This document shows, piece by piece, positions 14,629 to 14,704 of a stretch of DNA of 14,704 nt. The notes beneath the pieces are model-generated. The model saw only the letters and a list, made by a program, of their open reading frames with translations, was not told where the DNA came from and did not search any database. This stretch comes from Chloroflexota bacterium (GTDB lineage Bacteria > Chloroflexota > Limnocylindria > Limnocylindrales > CSP1-4). The stretch is taken from positions 1-14,704 of the forward strand of contig JAJYDP010000040.1 in assembly GCA_021777365.1 (NCBI GenBank), written 5' to 3'. How positions within the stretch are numbered: the first letter of the stretch is position 1; every line of letters starts with the position of its first letter. The position numbers and the translations under genes were made by a program.

Positions 14629-14704
14629 CGCGCGTCGCCGAACCCGTCGTAGTCCACGTCCGCCAGGCGGCAGAACGCGCGCAGCGCCTCCACGTGGTCG
14701 CCCG
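14625..14704 (-). CDS. C-terminal end of an unidentified gene upstream of the kinase (partial)
   Basis: The minus-strand frame is open from the window edge to TGA at 14627-14625 and overlaps the kinase ATG by 4 nt. The last residues read GDHVEALRAFCRLADVDY followed by DGFGDAR. High-GC codon use and the ATGA overlap support a real gene. The pattern 'GD-x-x-x-x-L-x-x-F-C-x-L' near the end is reminiscent of the C-termini of L-fucose/L-arabinose isomerase-like proteins, and an isomerase next to a sugar kinase would make sense. About 26 codons are too few for an assignment, so I leave the function open. Confidence 0.55.
   Translation of the reverse strand, partial: GDHVEALRAFCRLADVDYDGFGDAR

Overview
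This is a high-GC (roughly 70%), densely packed bacterial segment with frequent GTG and TTG starts. It is a nearly complete L-rhamnose / rhamnoside utilisation locus. The fused RhaEW enzyme, a DeoR-type regulator and the isomerase type fit a free-living high-GC Chloroflexota or Actinomycetota member. That placement is inference from gene content and base composition; the window has no rRNA or other phylogenetic marker.

Layout. (1) 1-477, minus: N-terminal 159 codons of an NAD(P)H-dependent FMN reductase-like flavoprotein, cut by the window edge. Its promoter carries a tandem inverted-repeat operator and predicts a nearly leaderless mRNA. (2) 611-4204, minus: a tight operon deoR-type regulator -> rhaB (rhamnulokinase) -> rhaI (L-rhamnose isomerase). 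(3) 4205-4408: divergent control region with two face-to-face promoters and two 21-bp-phased direct repeats, the likely operator of the DeoR protein. (4) 4409-9617, plus: rhaEW (rhamnulose-1-phosphate aldolase fused to an SDR dehydrogenase), then lutA-lutB-lutC with 4-nt overlaps between the lut genes. (5) 9618-9749: short convergent gap with a weak hairpin. (6) 9750-14704, minus: GH78 alpha-L-rhamnosidase, an FGGY sugar kinase of unknown substrate, and the last codons of an unidentified gene overlapping the kinase start.

How the genes work together (established family roles plus inference). GH78 releases L-rhamnose from rhamnosides, apparently in the cytoplasm because no signal peptide is seen. 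RhaI makes L-rhamnulose and RhaB makes L-rhamnulose-1-phosphate. The RhaE domain splits it to dihydroxyacetone phosphate and L-lactaldehyde, the RhaW domain oxidises L-lactaldehyde to L-lactate, and LutABC oxidises L-lactate to pyruvate. Both three-carbon halves of rhamnose would therefore reach central metabolism from genes inside this window. No transporter and no rhamnose mutarotase is visible here.

The points most worth a second look are a His-to-Asp change at a metal-ligand position of RhaI, the coupling of rhaEW to lutABC in one operon, the two distinct operator architectures, and the second FGGY kinase next to the rhamnosidase. I found no CRISPR array, insertion sequence, tRNA or phage gene, and no clearly undescribed system.
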